From contig CAZAQG010000007.1 in assembly GCA_964487445.1 (NCBI GenBank), positions 1 to 41,072 of the forward strand: a DNA stretch of 41,072 bases, in the 5' to 3' direction. The stretch comes from BMS3Abin12 sp964487445. Lineage in GTDB: Bacteria > Pseudomonadota > Gammaproteobacteria > 21-64-14. The translations under genes and the position numbers were made by a program. Below, in pieces: positions 15,858 to 25,390 of the stretch. The notes beneath the pieces were generated by a model. It saw nothing but the letters and a program-made list of their open reading frames with translations, made no database searches and had not been told where the DNA came from. The first letter of the stretch is position 1. Each line of letters opens with the position of its first letter.

Positions 15858-18062
15858 ATGGACGTGAGCCCCCTCCTGGACCCCCTGAACGAGGCGCAAC
15901 GCGAGGCGGTCAGTGCGCCGCCCGGGCACGTGTTGGTGCTGGCCGGGGCCGGCAGCGGGAAGACCCGTGTCCTAACCCACCGGATCGCTTGGCTGATCCA
16001 GGTGGAATCGGCGTCTCCGTACGGTCTCCTCGCCGTCACCTTTACCAATAAGGCCGCGGGCGAGATGCGCGCCCGTACCTCGGACTTGCTTGGCGTGCCG
16101 ACGGGCGGGATGTGGATCGGCACCTTCCACGGCCTGGCCCACCGCCTGCTGCGCACGCACTGGCGCGAGGCGGGCCTGCCGCAGGCCTTCCAGATCCTCG
16201 ACTCCGAGGACCAGTACCGGCTGATGCGCCGAGTGCTCAAGGCGCTCGCCCTGGACGAGGCGCAGTGGCCCGCCAAACAGGCACAGTGGTTCATCAACGC
16301 GCGCAAGGACGAGGGCAAACGACCGGCGCAAATCGCGGATCGCGGCGACCCGCACCTCGGCCAGATGCTGCGCATCTACCAGGCCTACGAGGAGCACTGC
16401 CGCCGCGGCGGGCTGGTGGACTTCGCCGAACTGCTGCTGCGCTCGCACGAGTTGCTCAAGGGCAACCCCGAGGTCCTGGCACACTACCGGACCCGTTTCC
16501 GGCATATCCTGGTCGACGAATTCCAGGACACCAACGCCATCCAGTACGAGTGGCTGCGCAACCTGGCCGGCGACAGCGCGCACGTGTTCATCGTCGGCGA
16601 CGACGACCAGTCGATCTACGGCTGGCGCGGCGCGCGCGTGGAGAACATCCGCCGCTTCCCGAAGGATTTCCCGGACGTGCGCATGGTGCGCCTCGAGCAG
16701 AACTACCGCTCGACCGCGACGATCCTCACCGCCGCCAACACGCTCATCGCGCGCAATCAGGGCCGGATGGGGAAGAACCTCTGGACCCGCGGGGCGCAGG
16801 GCGAGCCCATCCTCCTGTATGCGGCCTTCAATGAGGTCGACGAAGCCCGCTTCGTGGTCGACCGGATCCGCCAGTGGATCGAGGAAGGCCACGCGCGACG
16901 CGACGCGGCGATCCTCTACCGCTCCAACGCCCAGTCGCGGGCCTTCGAGGAGATCCTGCTCGCCGCCGGCACACCTTACCGCGTCTACGGGGGATTGCGC
17001 TTCTTCGAACGCGCCGAGATCAAAGACGCCCTCGCCTACCTGCGCCTGATGGCCAACCGCGACGACGACGCGGGCTTCGAGCGGGTCGTGAACATGCCCA
17101 CTCGCGGAATCGGCGAGCGCACGTTGGCGACGGTGCGCGAGGAGGCGCGCGCGCGCGGCGTGTCCCTGTGGCAGGCCGCGCACGGCGTCCTCGAATCCGG
17201 CGTGTTCACCGCACGCGCGGCGAACGCGCTCGGCGGCTTCCTGAAGCTGATCGAACGATTGGCCCAAGAGAGCGCGGGCCTCGAAGTGCACGAGTGCGTG
17301 GACCGGGCCATCACCGTAAGCGGGCTCCTGGAGCACTTTCGCAACGACAAGGGCGAGAAGAGCGGCGCCCGGGCGGAGAACCTGGAAGAGCTGGTCAGCG
17401 CCGCGCGCTACTTCGATCCCCGGGAGAACGGAACGGATGAAGAGGAAGGCGAGATGGACCCGCTCTCCGCCTTCCTGTCCCACGCCGCCCTGGAGGCCGG
17501 GGAGGGACAGGCCGATCCGTCCGAGGACTGCGTGCAGTTGATGACGCTGCACTCGGCCAAGGGCCTGGAGTTCCCGCTGGTGTTCCTGTGCGGGCTGGAG
17601 GAGGGCTTGTTCCCGCACCAGCGTTCGGTGGCCGAGGCCGGTCGCCTGGAGGAGGAGCGCCGCCTGTGCTACGTGGGGATCACCCGCGCCCGTCGGCGCC
17701 TGCATCTGTCCTACGCGGAGAGCCGGCGCCTGTACGGCTCGGACACCTACTCGCCCCCCTCCCGGTTCATCGCCGAACTTCCACCGGAACTGATCGAGGA
17801 GGTGCGACCCCAGACCGCGGTGCCACGCCCGATGGCCCGGCCACCGGCGCGAACGCGCCGCGCGCCGGTGGTGCCGAGGGTGCCGAAGGTGCCGGGGGCG
17901 ACGGGCCCGGCCCTGGGGCGGCGGGTACGGCATGCGAAGTTCGGCGACGGCATCATCCTGCAGTACGAGGGCGACGGCGCCCACGCACGCGTACAGGTCA
18001 ACTTCGAGCGTGCCGGCAGCAAGTGGCTGGTGCTCAGCTACGCCAACCTTCAGCTACTCTGA
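15858..18062 (+). CDS. uvrD: DNA helicase II UvrD
   Basis: A 734-residue superfamily 1A 3'-5' helicase acting in nucleotide excision and mismatch repair. The N-terminus MDVSPLLDPLNEAQREAV matches E. coli UvrD and fixes the start at 15858. Motifs run in order: Walker A GAGSGKT (30-36), VTFTNKAA, VDEFQDTN, VGDDDQSIYGWRGA, QNYRST, LMTLHSAKGLEF and YVGITRARRRL. A C-terminal Tudor-like domain (RHAKFGDGIILQYEG) follows a Pro/Arg linker. The full family length is present. It ends 42 bp from the convergent GGDEF/EAL gene. Confidence 0.97.
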   Translation: MDVSPLLDPLNEAQREAVSAPPGHVLVLAGAGSGKTRVLTHRIAWLIQVESASPYGLLAVTFTNKAAGEMRARTSDLLGVPTGGMWIGTFHGLAHRLLRTHWREAGLPQAFQILDSEDQYRLMRRVLKALALDEAQWPAKQAQWFINARKDEGKRPAQIADRGDPHLGQMLRIYQAYEEHCRRGGLVDFAELLLRSHELLKGNPEVLAHYRTRFRHILVDEFQDTNAIQYEWLRNLAGDSAHVFIVGDDDQSIYGWRGARVENIRRFPKDFPDVRMVRLEQNYRSTATILTAANTLIARNQGRMGKNLWTRGAQGEPILLYAAFNEVDEARFVVDRIRQWIEEGHARRDAAILYRSNAQSRAFEEILLAAGTPYRVYGGLRFFERAEIKDALAYLRLMANRDDDAGFERVVNMPTRGIGERTLATVREEARARGVSLWQAAHGVLESGVFTARAANALGGFLKLIERLAQESAGLEVHECVDRAITVSGLLEHFRNDKGEKSGARAENLEELVSAARYFDPRENGTDEEEGEMDPLSAFLSHAALEAGEGQADPSEDCVQLMTLHSAKGLEFPLVFLCGLEEGLFPHQRSVAEAGRLEEERRLCYVGITRARRRLHLSYAESRRLYGSDTYSPPSRFIAELPPELIEEVRPQTAVPRPMARPPARTRRAPVVPRVPKVPGATGPALGRRVRHAKFGDGIILQYEGDGAHARVQVNFERAGSKWLVLSYANLQLL

Positions 18063-18104
18063 GGCCCCGCAAAGGAACGGCCACCGGCGCGCGCGTCGTG
18101 AAAG

Positions 18105-20951
18105 CTACGCGATCGCCCGGTGCGCGATCTCCGCCTCCGGACGGCCCAGGTAGAACCCCTGCGCGTAGTCGACGCCGTATTCCTGAAGCAGCCGCAGGGT
18201 GCGGGCGTCCTCGACGTACTCGGCGATGGTGACCTTGCCGAGGGCATGCGCCACCTGGTTGAGGGAACGGACCATGGCCTGGTCTACGGGCGCCCCCGCC
18301 AACCCCTGGACGAAGGAGCCGTCGATCTTCAGTTTGTCCACCGGCAGGTGCTTCAGGTAAGTGAACGAGCAGAACCCGGCACCGAAGTCGTCCAGCGCAA
18401 AGCGGCAACCGATCTCCTTGAGTGCGCGGATGAAGCGCACCGCCGCGGCGAGATTGGCGATCGCCGCCGTCTCGGTGATCTCGAAGGTGATCCAGGCAGG
18501 GTCGAGCTGCGTTTGTTCGAGCATTCTGCGGATCAGCGGCAGCAACCCGTCATCCTCGAACGCGTGGCCGGAGAGATTGACCGAAAAACACACGAGCGTG
18601 CCGGACGCGCGTAGCTGCGCCAGCCGCTGAATGGCCTGGCGGACCATCCATCGGTCGAGACGGTGGATCAGGCCGAAGCGCTCGGCGGCCGGCATGAACC
18701 CGCCCGGAAGGATGACCTGCCCGTCGTCGCACGGCATGCGCATCAGGACCTCGTAGTCGTGCACGCGCCCGTCGGCGACTGCGACGATGGGCTGGAACAC
18801 CAACTGGAAGCGGTCCTGCTCCAACATCTCGCGGACCCGTGCCGCCCATCCCATGTCCTCGGCCATCCCCGCCTTGTCGCGATCGGCCGGGTTGTAGAGA
18901 TTGACGCGGTCGCGCCCTTGCGCCTTGGCGATATTGCACGCGATATCCGCATGCGAGAGGACCTCGTCGGCGGACTGTACCTGCTCGTTGACCATGGCCA
19001 CGCCGACGCTGCAGGTGACATTGAACGAGTTCCCGCCTTCCAGAAACCGGTATTCTCCGACCAGCGCACGGACATTCTCGGCGGCCCGGATCGCCCGATC
19101 CTCATCCACGTTGTCCAGGAGCAGCGTGAATTCGTCGCCGCCGAAACGGGCGAACAGATCGCCCTCGCGCACGCGCAAGGAGACCAGCGTGCTGACCTCC
19201 ACCAGCAGGCGATCCCCGGCGGCGTGTCCGAGGGTGTCGTTGATGTACTTGAACTGGTCGAGATCGATATAGAATACGGCGCAGGTCGCCCCGCTGCGCG
19301 CCACCCGCGCGACCAGCCGGTCCAGTTCCTGCTGGAAGGCGCGGCGGTTGATCAAGCCCGTAAGCGAGTCGTGCTCGGCCTGATAGGTGAGCCGGCGCTC
19401 GAAGGCCTTCTGCTCGGTGATATCCCGGGCGGTCCCGGTGATCCGCGTCACCTTCCCGTCCTCGTCGTACGACGGCTTGGCATTGAAGCTGAGGTAATGC
19501 GGTCGGGCATCGCGGTCCAGGTGCACCGTCTCGTAACGCACCCACTCCCCTCCCTGCAGGATATCCCGAAAGGCGGCGGCGTCTTGCTCGGCACGTTCCG
19601 GGGCCTGGAAATCCCGGACCGGACGCATCCTCATCTCCCCGGGGGAATAGCCGTAGATGATGCGGGCCGCGGCGTTCAGGTAGGTCCAGCGGCCCTCGGG
19701 ATCCATGCTCCAGACCAAGTCGTGGGCGGTCTCCACCAAGTCGCGATAGCGTGCCTCGGCGGCGATGCGCTCGCGTTCGGCGCCCTTGCGCTTGGAGATG
19801 TCCGCCACCAGACAGGTGTACATCGGCGCGCCGCTGAGCACCATGCGGCTGACCCGGACCGACATGGGACACTTGGCGCCGTTGCGGTGCACGCCCTCCA
19901 CCTCCTGCTCCGCGTCGCTCGCCCGGGGGGCGCCCTGCTCGGTGACCAAGTCCGGCAACAACGCATCCAGGCGCCGCCCGCGGGCCTCCTGCGCGCGGTA
20001 GCCGAACAGCCGCTCCGCGGCCCCGTTGAAAGTATCGATCCGCCCGCGCGCATCGACCACGATGATCCCTTCGGCCGCGGTATCCACCACCGCCCGCATG
20101 TGGGACTCCTGGTCGCCCAGGCGCCGGAACAGACTTGCGAGCATCTGCGTCATATAGCCGATTTCATCGCTGGAGCGCGGACGCACCGCGGCGAGTTCGG
20201 CGTGCGAGGAGGCGCCGCTGCGGCGCAGCATCTCGCGCACGGGCGCCAGCGCGCGGTTCATCCCGCGGGTCAAGAGCGCCGCGACCAGGATCGTGATCAA
20301 CGCGAGCCCGCCCCAGACCGCGAGGTCCTCTCCGGAGGGTGTGCCGGTGGTCAGCGTGTGGTACTGGAGCAGGATCGCGTAGGACAGCAGCGGGACGAAT
20401 CCCGCGACGAGCATGAGCTTGGAGCGGACGCTGATATGCACCCGACGGAGCCCCAGGACGGCCACCACGGAGTCGAGTCGCTCCAGGGCGAGCAGAAAAG
20501 CCGGCAGCCCGACCAGGACCGCAGCGGCGACCTGCAGCGCCGCAAGCTGCAGCCCGGCCAGCACACCACCCTGCGGCAAGCCGCCGTAGGCGGCCAGTTC
20601 ATAGACCGGCACCAGCAGGAGCGCATACGCCAGCAGCAACTCCCAGTAATGGCGATAAAATCGACGCAGGCGCCGATCCAGGGATTCCGGGGCCGTGCGC
20701 CCCTGCGGATAACGCCGCAACCAGTCCGCCAGCGGCTCGAAGAAGCGGTGGAAATGGACCCCGACCCAAATCGTCACGAGGACCATGAAACCGACAAAGG
20801 CAGGATCGCTCAGGGCGCGCCGCAGCCGCCCCGGATCGGTGATGCCGAACAGCACGCCGGCGCCGATCCCCGCCATCGGGACCAGTACGAACGCGGCGAG
20901 GATTACACGAAGCAGGTGGCGACGCACGCAGCTCAGCGGCTCAGCGGACAT
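18105..20951 (-). CDS. Membrane PAS-PAS-GGDEF-EAL cyclic-di-GMP enzyme
   Basis: A 948-residue integral membrane protein. Several N-terminal helices (about 14-35, 52-66, 104-120, 130-155, 178-195, 213-228) lead into a HAMP-like segment (230-282). Then come PAS domains at about 285-390 and 402-515, GGDEF at about 525-690 and EAL at about 705-945. GGDEF is intact at 604-608 with an inhibitory RxxD site at 595-598. The EAL motif reads EVL (734-736), yet all expected metal and catalytic residues are present: Glu734, Asn792, Glu824, Asp854, Asp855, Lys875, Glu911 and Gln931. Both activities are therefore possible. Confidence 0.95.
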   Translation of the reverse strand: MSAEPLSCVRRHLLRVILAAFVLVPMAGIGAGVLFGITDPGRLRRALSDPAFVGFMVLVTIWVGVHFHRFFEPLADWLRRYPQGRTAPESLDRRLRRFYRHYWELLLAYALLLVPVYELAAYGGLPQGGVLAGLQLAALQVAAAVLVGLPAFLLALERLDSVVAVLGLRRVHISVRSKLMLVAGFVPLLSYAILLQYHTLTTGTPSGEDLAVWGGLALITILVAALLTRGMNRALAPVREMLRRSGASSHAELAAVRPRSSDEIGYMTQMLASLFRRLGDQESHMRAVVDTAAEGIIVVDARGRIDTFNGAAERLFGYRAQEARGRRLDALLPDLVTEQGAPRASDAEQEVEGVHRNGAKCPMSVRVSRMVLSGAPMYTCLVADISKRKGAERERIAAEARYRDLVETAHDLVWSMDPEGRWTYLNAAARIIYGYSPGEMRMRPVRDFQAPERAEQDAAAFRDILQGGEWVRYETVHLDRDARPHYLSFNAKPSYDEDGKVTRITGTARDITEQKAFERRLTYQAEHDSLTGLINRRAFQQELDRLVARVARSGATCAVFYIDLDQFKYINDTLGHAAGDRLLVEVSTLVSLRVREGDLFARFGGDEFTLLLDNVDEDRAIRAAENVRALVGEYRFLEGGNSFNVTCSVGVAMVNEQVQSADEVLSHADIACNIAKAQGRDRVNLYNPADRDKAGMAEDMGWAARVREMLEQDRFQLVFQPIVAVADGRVHDYEVLMRMPCDDGQVILPGGFMPAAERFGLIHRLDRWMVRQAIQRLAQLRASGTLVCFSVNLSGHAFEDDGLLPLIRRMLEQTQLDPAWITFEITETAAIANLAAAVRFIRALKEIGCRFALDDFGAGFCSFTYLKHLPVDKLKIDGSFVQGLAGAPVDQAMVRSLNQVAHALGKVTIAEYVEDARTLRLLQEYGVDYAQGFYLGRPEAEIAHRAIA

Positions 20952-21109
20952 GGCCCGCGCGCCCGATCACGGACGAGGCACCGGCAGGCCGCGTCACTGG
21001 TTGGCACTCGATCATTTACGCCCAATCGTTGCAAAAAGCCCGTGGCATTGCCGGCCGATCGTCCGTGCCACGCCCGCCGGGGCCCGTCCGCCGGTGCCGC
21101 ATCACACGA

Positions 21110-21448
21110 CTACCAGCGGAACAGGACCCACTGCGGCACCATGATCCGGGGATTGAGCCGACTCATCCGGGCGTTGAGACGCCCGTCGCCGTTGGTATCC
21201 ACCAAATAATATGGGGGTCCGTACTTGGGGGTCACCTTCACCATATAGACTTGGCCGTGGATGCTGTATTCCTCGACCTCCTTGCCCTTCTCGTGGAGGA
21301 TGGTGACCTTCGGTTCCAGGTCGGATCGCTCGGCGTTGGGATTGGGCACGCCCGGCATGGTCGCGGGCGGGACCTTCGCCGGCAGCGGCGGCGGCTGGGC
21401 CAGCGCCGGAACGCTCGACAGGGCCAGCAGAAGGATCACGATGCGCAT
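21110..21448 (-). CDS. DUF2782 periplasmic protein
   Basis: A 112-residue protein with a Sec signal peptide (MRIVILLLALSSVPALAQ, cleavage after about 18). The body has the DUF2782 pattern: LEPKVTILHEKGKEVEEY, then YMVKVTPKYGPPYYLVDTNG and a final WVLFRW. The function is unknown; the family sits beside polA in many gammaproteobacteria, as here. The ATG at 21448 is preceded by GGGAG. The preceding LOG-like gene ends 28 bp upstream in the same direction. Confidence 0.9.
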   Translation of the reverse strand: MRIVILLLALSSVPALAQPPPLPAKVPPATMPGVPNPNAERSDLEPKVTILHEKGKEVEEYSIHGQVYMVKVTPKYGPPYYLVDTNGDGRLNARMSRLNPRIMVPQWVLFRW

Positions 21449-21476
21449 GGCGTCTCCCATCACGTCCGACAGCCCC

Positions 21477-22202
21477 CTAGAGTTCGAGGAGCATCGCCTG
21501 CTCCCGCGCCGAGGGCTCGAAGCCGCGGTGCTCATAGTGCTGAAAGATCGCATCCACCACCTCGTGCGGTTCGTCCACCACGCGAAAGAGCTTGAGGTCG
21601 TCGGGGCCGATGGTATTCTCGGACACCATCGTATCCTCGAACCAACGCAGCAATCCCGACCAGAACGGCCGGTGCACGAGGATGATCGGGATCCGCCGAG
21701 TCTTGCCGGTCTGCACCAGCGTCAGGATTTCCGCCAATTCGTCCAGCGTACCGAAGCCGCCGGGCAGGACCACATAAGCGGAGGCATATTTGACGAACAT
21801 CACCTTGCGCGAGAAGAAGTGGCGAAAATTCAGGGAGATATCCTGATAGCCGTTGGACTTCTGCTCGTGGGGAAGTTGGATATTGAGCCCGATGCTGAGC
21901 GAGCGGCCCGCATACGCCCCCTTGTTGGCCGCCTCCATGACGCCCGGCCCGCCGCCGCTCACGACCGAGAAGCCGGCGTCGGACAGAACCCGCGAGACAC
22001 TCTCCGCCAGGGTGTAGTAGGGATGGCCCGGCGGCGTGCGCGAGGAACCGAAGATGCTCACGGAGGGCTTGATCCTGGCCAGGCGTTCGAAGCCCTCCAC
22101 GAACTCCGCCATGATCTGAAAGATTTTCCAGGACTCCCGGGTGAGCAGGGTATCGTCGATCGGCATCAACCCGGGGTGGGCAGCTTTGCTGTGTTCGTTC
22201 AT
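21477..22202 (-). CDS. TIGR00730/LOG-family nucleotide phosphoribohydrolase-like protein
   Basis: A 241-residue Rossmann-fold protein of the LOG (lysine decarboxylase-like, TIGR00730) family. The two signature motifs are present: SGGGPGVMEAANKGA and VLPGGFGTLDELAEILT, where the PGGxGTxxE Glu is catalytic. Members cleave nucleoside 5'-monophosphates to base and ribose phosphate; cytokinin activation and PpnN-type activity are the known roles. The start MNEHSKAAH at 22202 is chosen; the reading frame extends upstream without recognisable sequence. It is divergent from polA. Confidence 0.9.
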   Translation of the reverse strand: MNEHSKAAHPGLMPIDDTLLTRESWKIFQIMAEFVEGFERLARIKPSVSIFGSSRTPPGHPYYTLAESVSRVLSDAGFSVVSGGGPGVMEAANKGAYAGRSLSIGLNIQLPHEQKSNGYQDISLNFRHFFSRKVMFVKYASAYVVLPGGFGTLDELAEILTLVQTGKTRRIPIILVHRPFWSGLLRWFEDTMVSENTIGPDDLKLFRVVDEPHEVVDAIFQHYEHRGFEPSAREQAMLLEL

Positions 22203-22374
22203 AATCCGTGTATCGCGCGAGGGGCGCTCCCTTGGACCCGCGTCCCGAGTCGCGGGTCGACGCTTTCTTGTACCACATTCCGGCGTCGGAAACACCTGGG
22301 CGGGAACGGCATTTTTCTGCAACGTCGGATACCGCCCACCGGTTTTCGGCACCCCTACGGGACGACTTGACCCA

Positions 22375-25074
22375 ATGGCAGATCCGCAACCGCTGATCCT
22401 GGTCGACGGCTCCTCTTACCTCTATCGCGCCTTCCACGCGCTGCCCCCGCTGACCAATTCCCGGGGCGAACCGACGGGGGCGGTGTACGGTGTCGCGAAC
22501 ATGCTGCGCAAGCTGCTCGCCGACTACCGGCCGCGGCACATCGCGGTGGTCTTCGACGCCAAGGGCCGGACCTTTCGCGACGATCTCTACGAGCAGTACA
22601 AGGCCAACCGCCCGCCCATGCCGGAGGAGCTGCAGGCGCAGATCGAACCGCTGCACGGACTGGTCGAGGCGATGGGGCTGCCGCTGCTCAGCGTACCGGG
22701 CGTCGAGGCCGACGACGTGATCGGAACGCTCGCGGTACAGGCCGCCGCGAAGGGGATCCCGGTAGTGATCTCGACCGGCGACAAGGACATGGCACAGCTC
22801 GTCTCGGACCGGATCTCGCTGATCAATACCATGACCGGGACGGTGCTGGATCCGGCCGGAGTAGTCGCGAAATTCGGGGTCCCGCCGGAGCGGATCGTGG
22901 ATCTGCTGGCCCTCATGGGCGATACCTCGGACAACATCCCGGGCATCCCCAAGGTCGGACCCAAGACCGCCGCGAAGTGGCTCTCGGAATACGGATCCCT
23001 GGACGCGGTGCTGGCGCACGCCGACGAGATCAAGGGCAAGGTAGGCGAGAGCCTGCGGGAACACCGCGAGCGACTCCCGCTCGCACGCCGGCTCGCGACC
23101 ATCCACACCGACCTGCCCCTCGACTTGAGTCCGACCCGGCTCACGCGCCGTGAAGCCGATCCGGCGGCGCTGCGCGAGCGGCTCACGCGCCTGGAGTTCA
23201 CCCGGTGGCTGGAAGAGGAAGCCGGGGACGGGGGCGGGCGAGCGGCGAACGCCGCGTCCGCGAACGACGGGCGTTACGAGGCCGTGCTGACGAACGCCGC
23301 CCTGGATGCCTGGATCGGGCGACTGGAGCGCGCCGAGGTCTTCGCGTTCGACACCGAGACCACCGGCCTCGATTACATGAGCGCGGAGATCGTCGGCGTG
23401 TCCTTTGCGCTCGAGCCGGGCGAGGCGGCCTACGTGCCGCTCGCGCACCGCTACCCGGGCGCACCCGGGCAGCTGGACCGCGAACGCGTACTGGACCGGC
23501 TGCGCCCGTTGCTGGAGGCCCCGGACCGGCCCAAGATCGGCCAGAACCTCAAATACGACATGAGCGTCCTGGCGCGCCACGGGATCTCGCTGGCCGGCAT
23601 ACGCTTCGACACCATGCTCGAGTCCTATATCCTGGACAGCGCCCATCCCGGCCACGACCTCGACACCCTCGCCCTCAAGCTGCTCGGGCACAAGACGATC
23701 CGCTACGAGGACGTGGCCGGCAAGGGCGCGCGCCAGATCGGGTTCGAGCAGGTACCCGTCGAACAGGCGACCCCGTACGCCGCGGAGGACGCGGACGTCG
23801 CGCTGCGCCTGCACCGGGCCCTGTGGCCGAGGCTGTGCGAACAGCCGGCGCTGCGCACGCTGTTCGAGGAGATCGAGATGCCGCTGGTGCCGGTGCTCTC
23901 GCGCATAGAGCGTACCGGCGTGCTGGTCGACCGCGAGATGCTCCGCCGGCACAGCACCGAGTTGGCACGGCGCCTGAAGTCCCTGGAGCGGAAGGTCCAC
24001 ACCGCCGCCGGAGAGGAATTCAACCTCGATTCGCCCAAGCAACTCCAGGCGATTCTGTTCGAGAAACAGGGCCTGCCGGTGCTGCGGAAGACCCCGGGCG
24101 GACAACCCTCCACCGCGGAGTCCGTGCTCCAGGAATTGGCCGCGGACTATCCGTTGCCGCGGCTGATCCTCGAATACCGCAGTCTGAGCAAACTGAAGTC
24201 GACCTACACGGACCGGCTCCCCGAGCAGATCCACCCCTCGACCGGGCGGGTACACACCTCCTATCACCAAGCGGTGGCCGCCACCGGGCGGCTGTCCTCC
24301 TCCGACCCGAACTTACAGAACATCCCGGTGCGCACCCCGGAGGGACGGCGCATCCGCCAGGCCTTCATCGCCCCGTCCGGGCGGCGCATCCTGGCCGCGG
24401 ATTACTCGCAGATCGAGCTGCGCATCATGGCCCACCTCTCGGGTGACCCGGGGCTGTTGCGAGCGTTCGCGGCCGGAACCGACGTCCATCGCGCAACCGC
24501 GGCGGAGGTCTTCGGGGTTCCGGCCGGGCAGGTCAGCAACGATCAGCGCCGCTCGGCCAAGGCGATCAATTTCGGGCTGATCTACGGAATGTCGGCGTTC
24601 GGGCTGGCGCGTCAGCTCGGCATCGACCGGACCGCGGCACAGGCGTACGTGGATCGGTATTTCGCCCGCTACCCGGGCGTCAAGGCCTTCATGGACCGCA
24701 CGCGCGAAGAGGCCCGCGAGCGGGGCTATGTGGAGACGATCTTCGGACGGCGCCTGAACCTTCCCGAGATCCGTTCCCGGAACGCGCAGCGTCAACGTGC
24801 GGCCGAACGCACCGCCATCAACGCGCCGATGCAGGGGACGGCGGCGGACATCATCAAGCGCGCCATGATCGCGGTGGACCGATGGCTCATCGACAGCGGC
24901 GTGGGCGCGCGGATGATCATGCAGGTGCACGACGAGCTGGTGTTCGAGGTCGACACCGATCAGGTCGAGCACGCCGCCGCGGCGATCCGCGACCACATGG
25001 CGGGGGCGGCGAGCCTGTCGGTGCCGCTGGTCGTGGACGTGGGCGTGGGCGACAACTGGGACGAGGCCCATTGA
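22375..25074 (+). CDS. polA: DNA polymerase I
   Basis: An 899-residue polymerase with all three domains. The 5'-3' exonuclease (1-about 285) has LVDGSSYLYRAFHALPPL, VISTGDKDMAQL and MGDTSDNIPG. The 3'-5' proofreading domain (about 300-490) retains Asp326 and Glu328 in FDTETTGLDY. The polymerase domain shows ADYSQIELRIMAHLSGD, KAINFGLIYGMSAFGLA and MQVHDELVFEV. The start MADPQPLILVDGSSYLYR at 22375 matches the family. Mildly shorter than E. coli Pol I (928). Confidence 0.97.
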   Translation: MADPQPLILVDGSSYLYRAFHALPPLTNSRGEPTGAVYGVANMLRKLLADYRPRHIAVVFDAKGRTFRDDLYEQYKANRPPMPEELQAQIEPLHGLVEAMGLPLLSVPGVEADDVIGTLAVQAAAKGIPVVISTGDKDMAQLVSDRISLINTMTGTVLDPAGVVAKFGVPPERIVDLLALMGDTSDNIPGIPKVGPKTAAKWLSEYGSLDAVLAHADEIKGKVGESLREHRERLPLARRLATIHTDLPLDLSPTRLTRREADPAALRERLTRLEFTRWLEEEAGDGGGRAANAASANDGRYEAVLTNAALDAWIGRLERAEVFAFDTETTGLDYMSAEIVGVSFALEPGEAAYVPLAHRYPGAPGQLDRERVLDRLRPLLEAPDRPKIGQNLKYDMSVLARHGISLAGIRFDTMLESYILDSAHPGHDLDTLALKLLGHKTIRYEDVAGKGARQIGFEQVPVEQATPYAAEDADVALRLHRALWPRLCEQPALRTLFEEIEMPLVPVLSRIERTGVLVDREMLRRHSTELARRLKSLERKVHTAAGEEFNLDSPKQLQAILFEKQGLPVLRKTPGGQPSTAESVLQELAADYPLPRLILEYRSLSKLKSTYTDRLPEQIHPSTGRVHTSYHQAVAATGRLSSSDPNLQNIPVRTPEGRRIRQAFIAPSGRRILAADYSQIELRIMAHLSGDPGLLRAFAAGTDVHRATAAEVFGVPAGQVSNDQRRSAKAINFGLIYGMSAFGLARQLGIDRTAAQAYVDRYFARYPGVKAFMDRTREEARERGYVETIFGRRLNLPEIRSRNAQRQRAAERTAINAPMQGTAADIIKRAMIAVDRWLIDSGVGARMIMQVHDELVFEVDTDQVEHAAAAIRDHMAGAASLSVPLVVDVGVGDNWDEAH

Positions 25075-25150
25075 GCAGAGGTGGATTCGTGGCGAACTAC
25101 AGCGATTCACCGGCGAGGCCGACCGGTGGACCCTCAACGCAGATGGGGCC

Positions 25151-25175
25151 GTAGGGCGGGGCGAGCCCCGCCGAC
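25151..25175 (+). repeat. GTAGGGC-family palindrome, copy A
   Basis: GTAGGGC, a palindromic core GGCGGGGC-GA-GCCCCGCC and a terminal GAC. It is identical over 25 bp to the copy at 25366-25390, about 190 bp downstream. Confidence 0.75.
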
Positions 25176-25234
25176 GACACCCGATCGAGGGTGCCGACCA
25201 CGGCGTGCGCTCGGATCCCGGTCGTGGGAAAAGC

Positions 25235-25283
25235 GCCGTGGAACCCACGGACCGCACCCTATCCGATTCGTGGGTTCCACGGC
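25235..25283. repeat. Perfect 15-bp inverted repeat
   Basis: GCCGTGGAACCCACG (25235-25249) and its exact reverse complement (25269-25283) enclose a 19-nt loop between polA and dsrE2. There is no T-tract on either side. It could be a two-sided transcription barrier or a remnant of a mobile repeat. Confidence 0.7.
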
Positions 25284-25314
25284 TCATCCCAACGCCATCG
25301 CGAAGATCAATGAC

Positions 25315-25390
25315 GTCGGCCGGACGCGCCCGGCCCTACAGGTGGGCACAACTGCCGATATGCGCGTAGGGCGGGGCGAGCCCCGCCGAC
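25315..25390. repeat. GTAGGGC-family inverted pair (BIME-like)
   Basis: A minus-oriented copy (25315-25339) and a plus-oriented copy (25366-25390) face each other across a 26-bp spacer containing CAGGTGGGCACAA. The second copy abuts the dsrE2 stop codon exactly. The first copy and the spacer recur at 41022-41072. This arrangement is that of bacterial interspersed mosaic elements built from REP units. Confidence 0.75.

Noticed and set aside
15972..17984. 670-codon open frame antisense to uvrD
   Set aside because: It is an artefact of high third-position GC. uvrD on the other strand has every helicase motif, and the antisense peptide has no recognisable domain.
18663..21209. 848-codon open frame antisense to the GGDEF/EAL gene
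   Set aside because: This is a shadow of a gene with clear domains; no ribosome site or family resemblance.
21532..24270. 912-codon open frame antisense to the LOG-like gene and polA
   Set aside because: polA and the LOG-like gene are fully intact in their own frames. The antisense product is low-complexity Arg/Gly/Val sequence with no domain.
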